Source: Nitrospira sp.
GTDB lineage: Bacteria > Nitrospirota > JACRHL01
DNA length: 6,445 bases
Direction of reading: 5' to 3'
Assembly: GCA_026994095.1 (NCBI GenBank)
Contig: JALWRU010000201.1
Location: 1-6,445 of the forward strand
Shown: positions 6,201 to 6,445 of the stretch, piece by piece
How the letters are laid out: every line of letters starts with the position of its first letter
Numbering within the stretch: the stretch's first letter is position 1
The notes under the pieces: model-generated
Database searches by the model: none
Told to the model about the DNA's origin: nothing
What the model saw: only the letters and a program-made list of their open reading frames with translations
Program-made: the position numbers and the translations under genes

Positions 6201-6445
6201 TTAGAACGTACGCAGGTACTGGACCACCAACGCATCATTGTTGTTGGTAGCGCCATCATCCGCATCGCTTGAGGTGTAATCGAACCGGATGTGCTGGTTC
6301 TCATCACACGCATGGGTCAATGACACTGACAGCTGGGTCGGGTCGGTAGCGCCATCCGCATTCTGGGTAGCGTCATAACGCACGGCCAGGTCAAACCCGG
6401 CAGCGCCGCCATGGGCACCCAGGCTCACGCCGTGGTCGAACACAC
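6201..6445 (-). CDS. C-terminal fragment of an outer-membrane beta-barrel (porin-like) protein
   Basis: About 81 C-terminal residues are visible; the gene continues beyond the right edge. The fragment alternates polar and non-polar residues in strand-length stretches: GFDLAVRYDAT, TQLSVSLTHA, HIRFDYTSS and ALVVQYLRTF. These are separated by short polar loops, the last one rich in Asp and Asn. The final residue is Phe, preceded by Tyr four residues earlier, the usual C-terminal signature recognised by the BAM machinery for outer-membrane insertion. Together this predicts the last four strands of a barrel. Too little is present to choose between a porin, a TonB-dependent receptor and another barrel family. 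The TAA stop at 6203-6201 is followed by a strong terminator, so the gene appears to end its transcription unit. A single Cys lies in the loop sequence ACDENQH. Confidence 0.7.
   Translation of the reverse strand, partial: VFDHGVSLGAHGGAAGFDLAVRYDATQNADGATDPTQLSVSLTHACDENQHIRFDYTSSDADDGATNNNDALVVQYLRTF

Noticed and set aside
6107..6313. Minus-strand open frame of 68 codons overlapping the barrel gene end and its terminator
   Set aside because: It runs through the terminator stem and overlaps a better supported gene in another frame; the Met/Arg/Ser-rich translation looks like a shadow.

Overview
The window reads as ordinary chromosomal DNA from a GC-rich (about 60% by eye) Gram-negative bacterium, most likely a proteobacterium. 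The Gram-negative call rests on an outer-membrane beta-barrel ending in Phe and on a probable lipoprotein with a lipobox. Class cannot be settled from sequence alone. All seven protein genes lie on the minus strand, so transcription runs from high to low coordinates; nothing convincing is encoded on the plus strand.

In order of transcription: (1) the C-terminal end of a beta-barrel outer-membrane protein (6201 to the right edge), closed by a strong intrinsic terminator at 6140-6176; (2) a spacer of about 120-180 bases with overlapping inverted repeats and a plausible sigma70-type promoter; (3) a predicted lipoprotein with a seven-bladed Kelch-type propeller and no assignable function (4760-6022); (4) a KtrB/TrkH-type potassium channel subunit (3316-4707); (5) its single-unit KtrA/TrkA-type NAD-binding RCK regulator (2593-3279); (6) dephospho-CoA kinase CoaE (1918-2571); (7) UTP-glucose-1-phosphate uridylyltransferase GalU (978-1850); (8) the N-terminal 310 residues of Lon protease, running off the left edge (1-932).

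Spacing from the Kelch gene down to lon is short (52, 36, 21, 67 and 49 bases) and no strong terminator interrupts it, so the genes could be co-transcribed. The only clear functional pair is KtrB-KtrA, a membrane channel and its cytosolic gate forming a K+ uptake system. CoaE (last step of coenzyme A synthesis), GalU (UDP-glucose for envelope polysaccharides) and Lon (ATP-dependent proteolysis) are housekeeping functions with no obvious shared pathway.

I found no mobile element, CRISPR array, RNA gene, defence system or clearly novel system. The points worth a second look are the unassigned Kelch lipoprotein, the interlocking inverted repeats upstream of it, and a hairpin that begins at the galU stop codon, just before lon.
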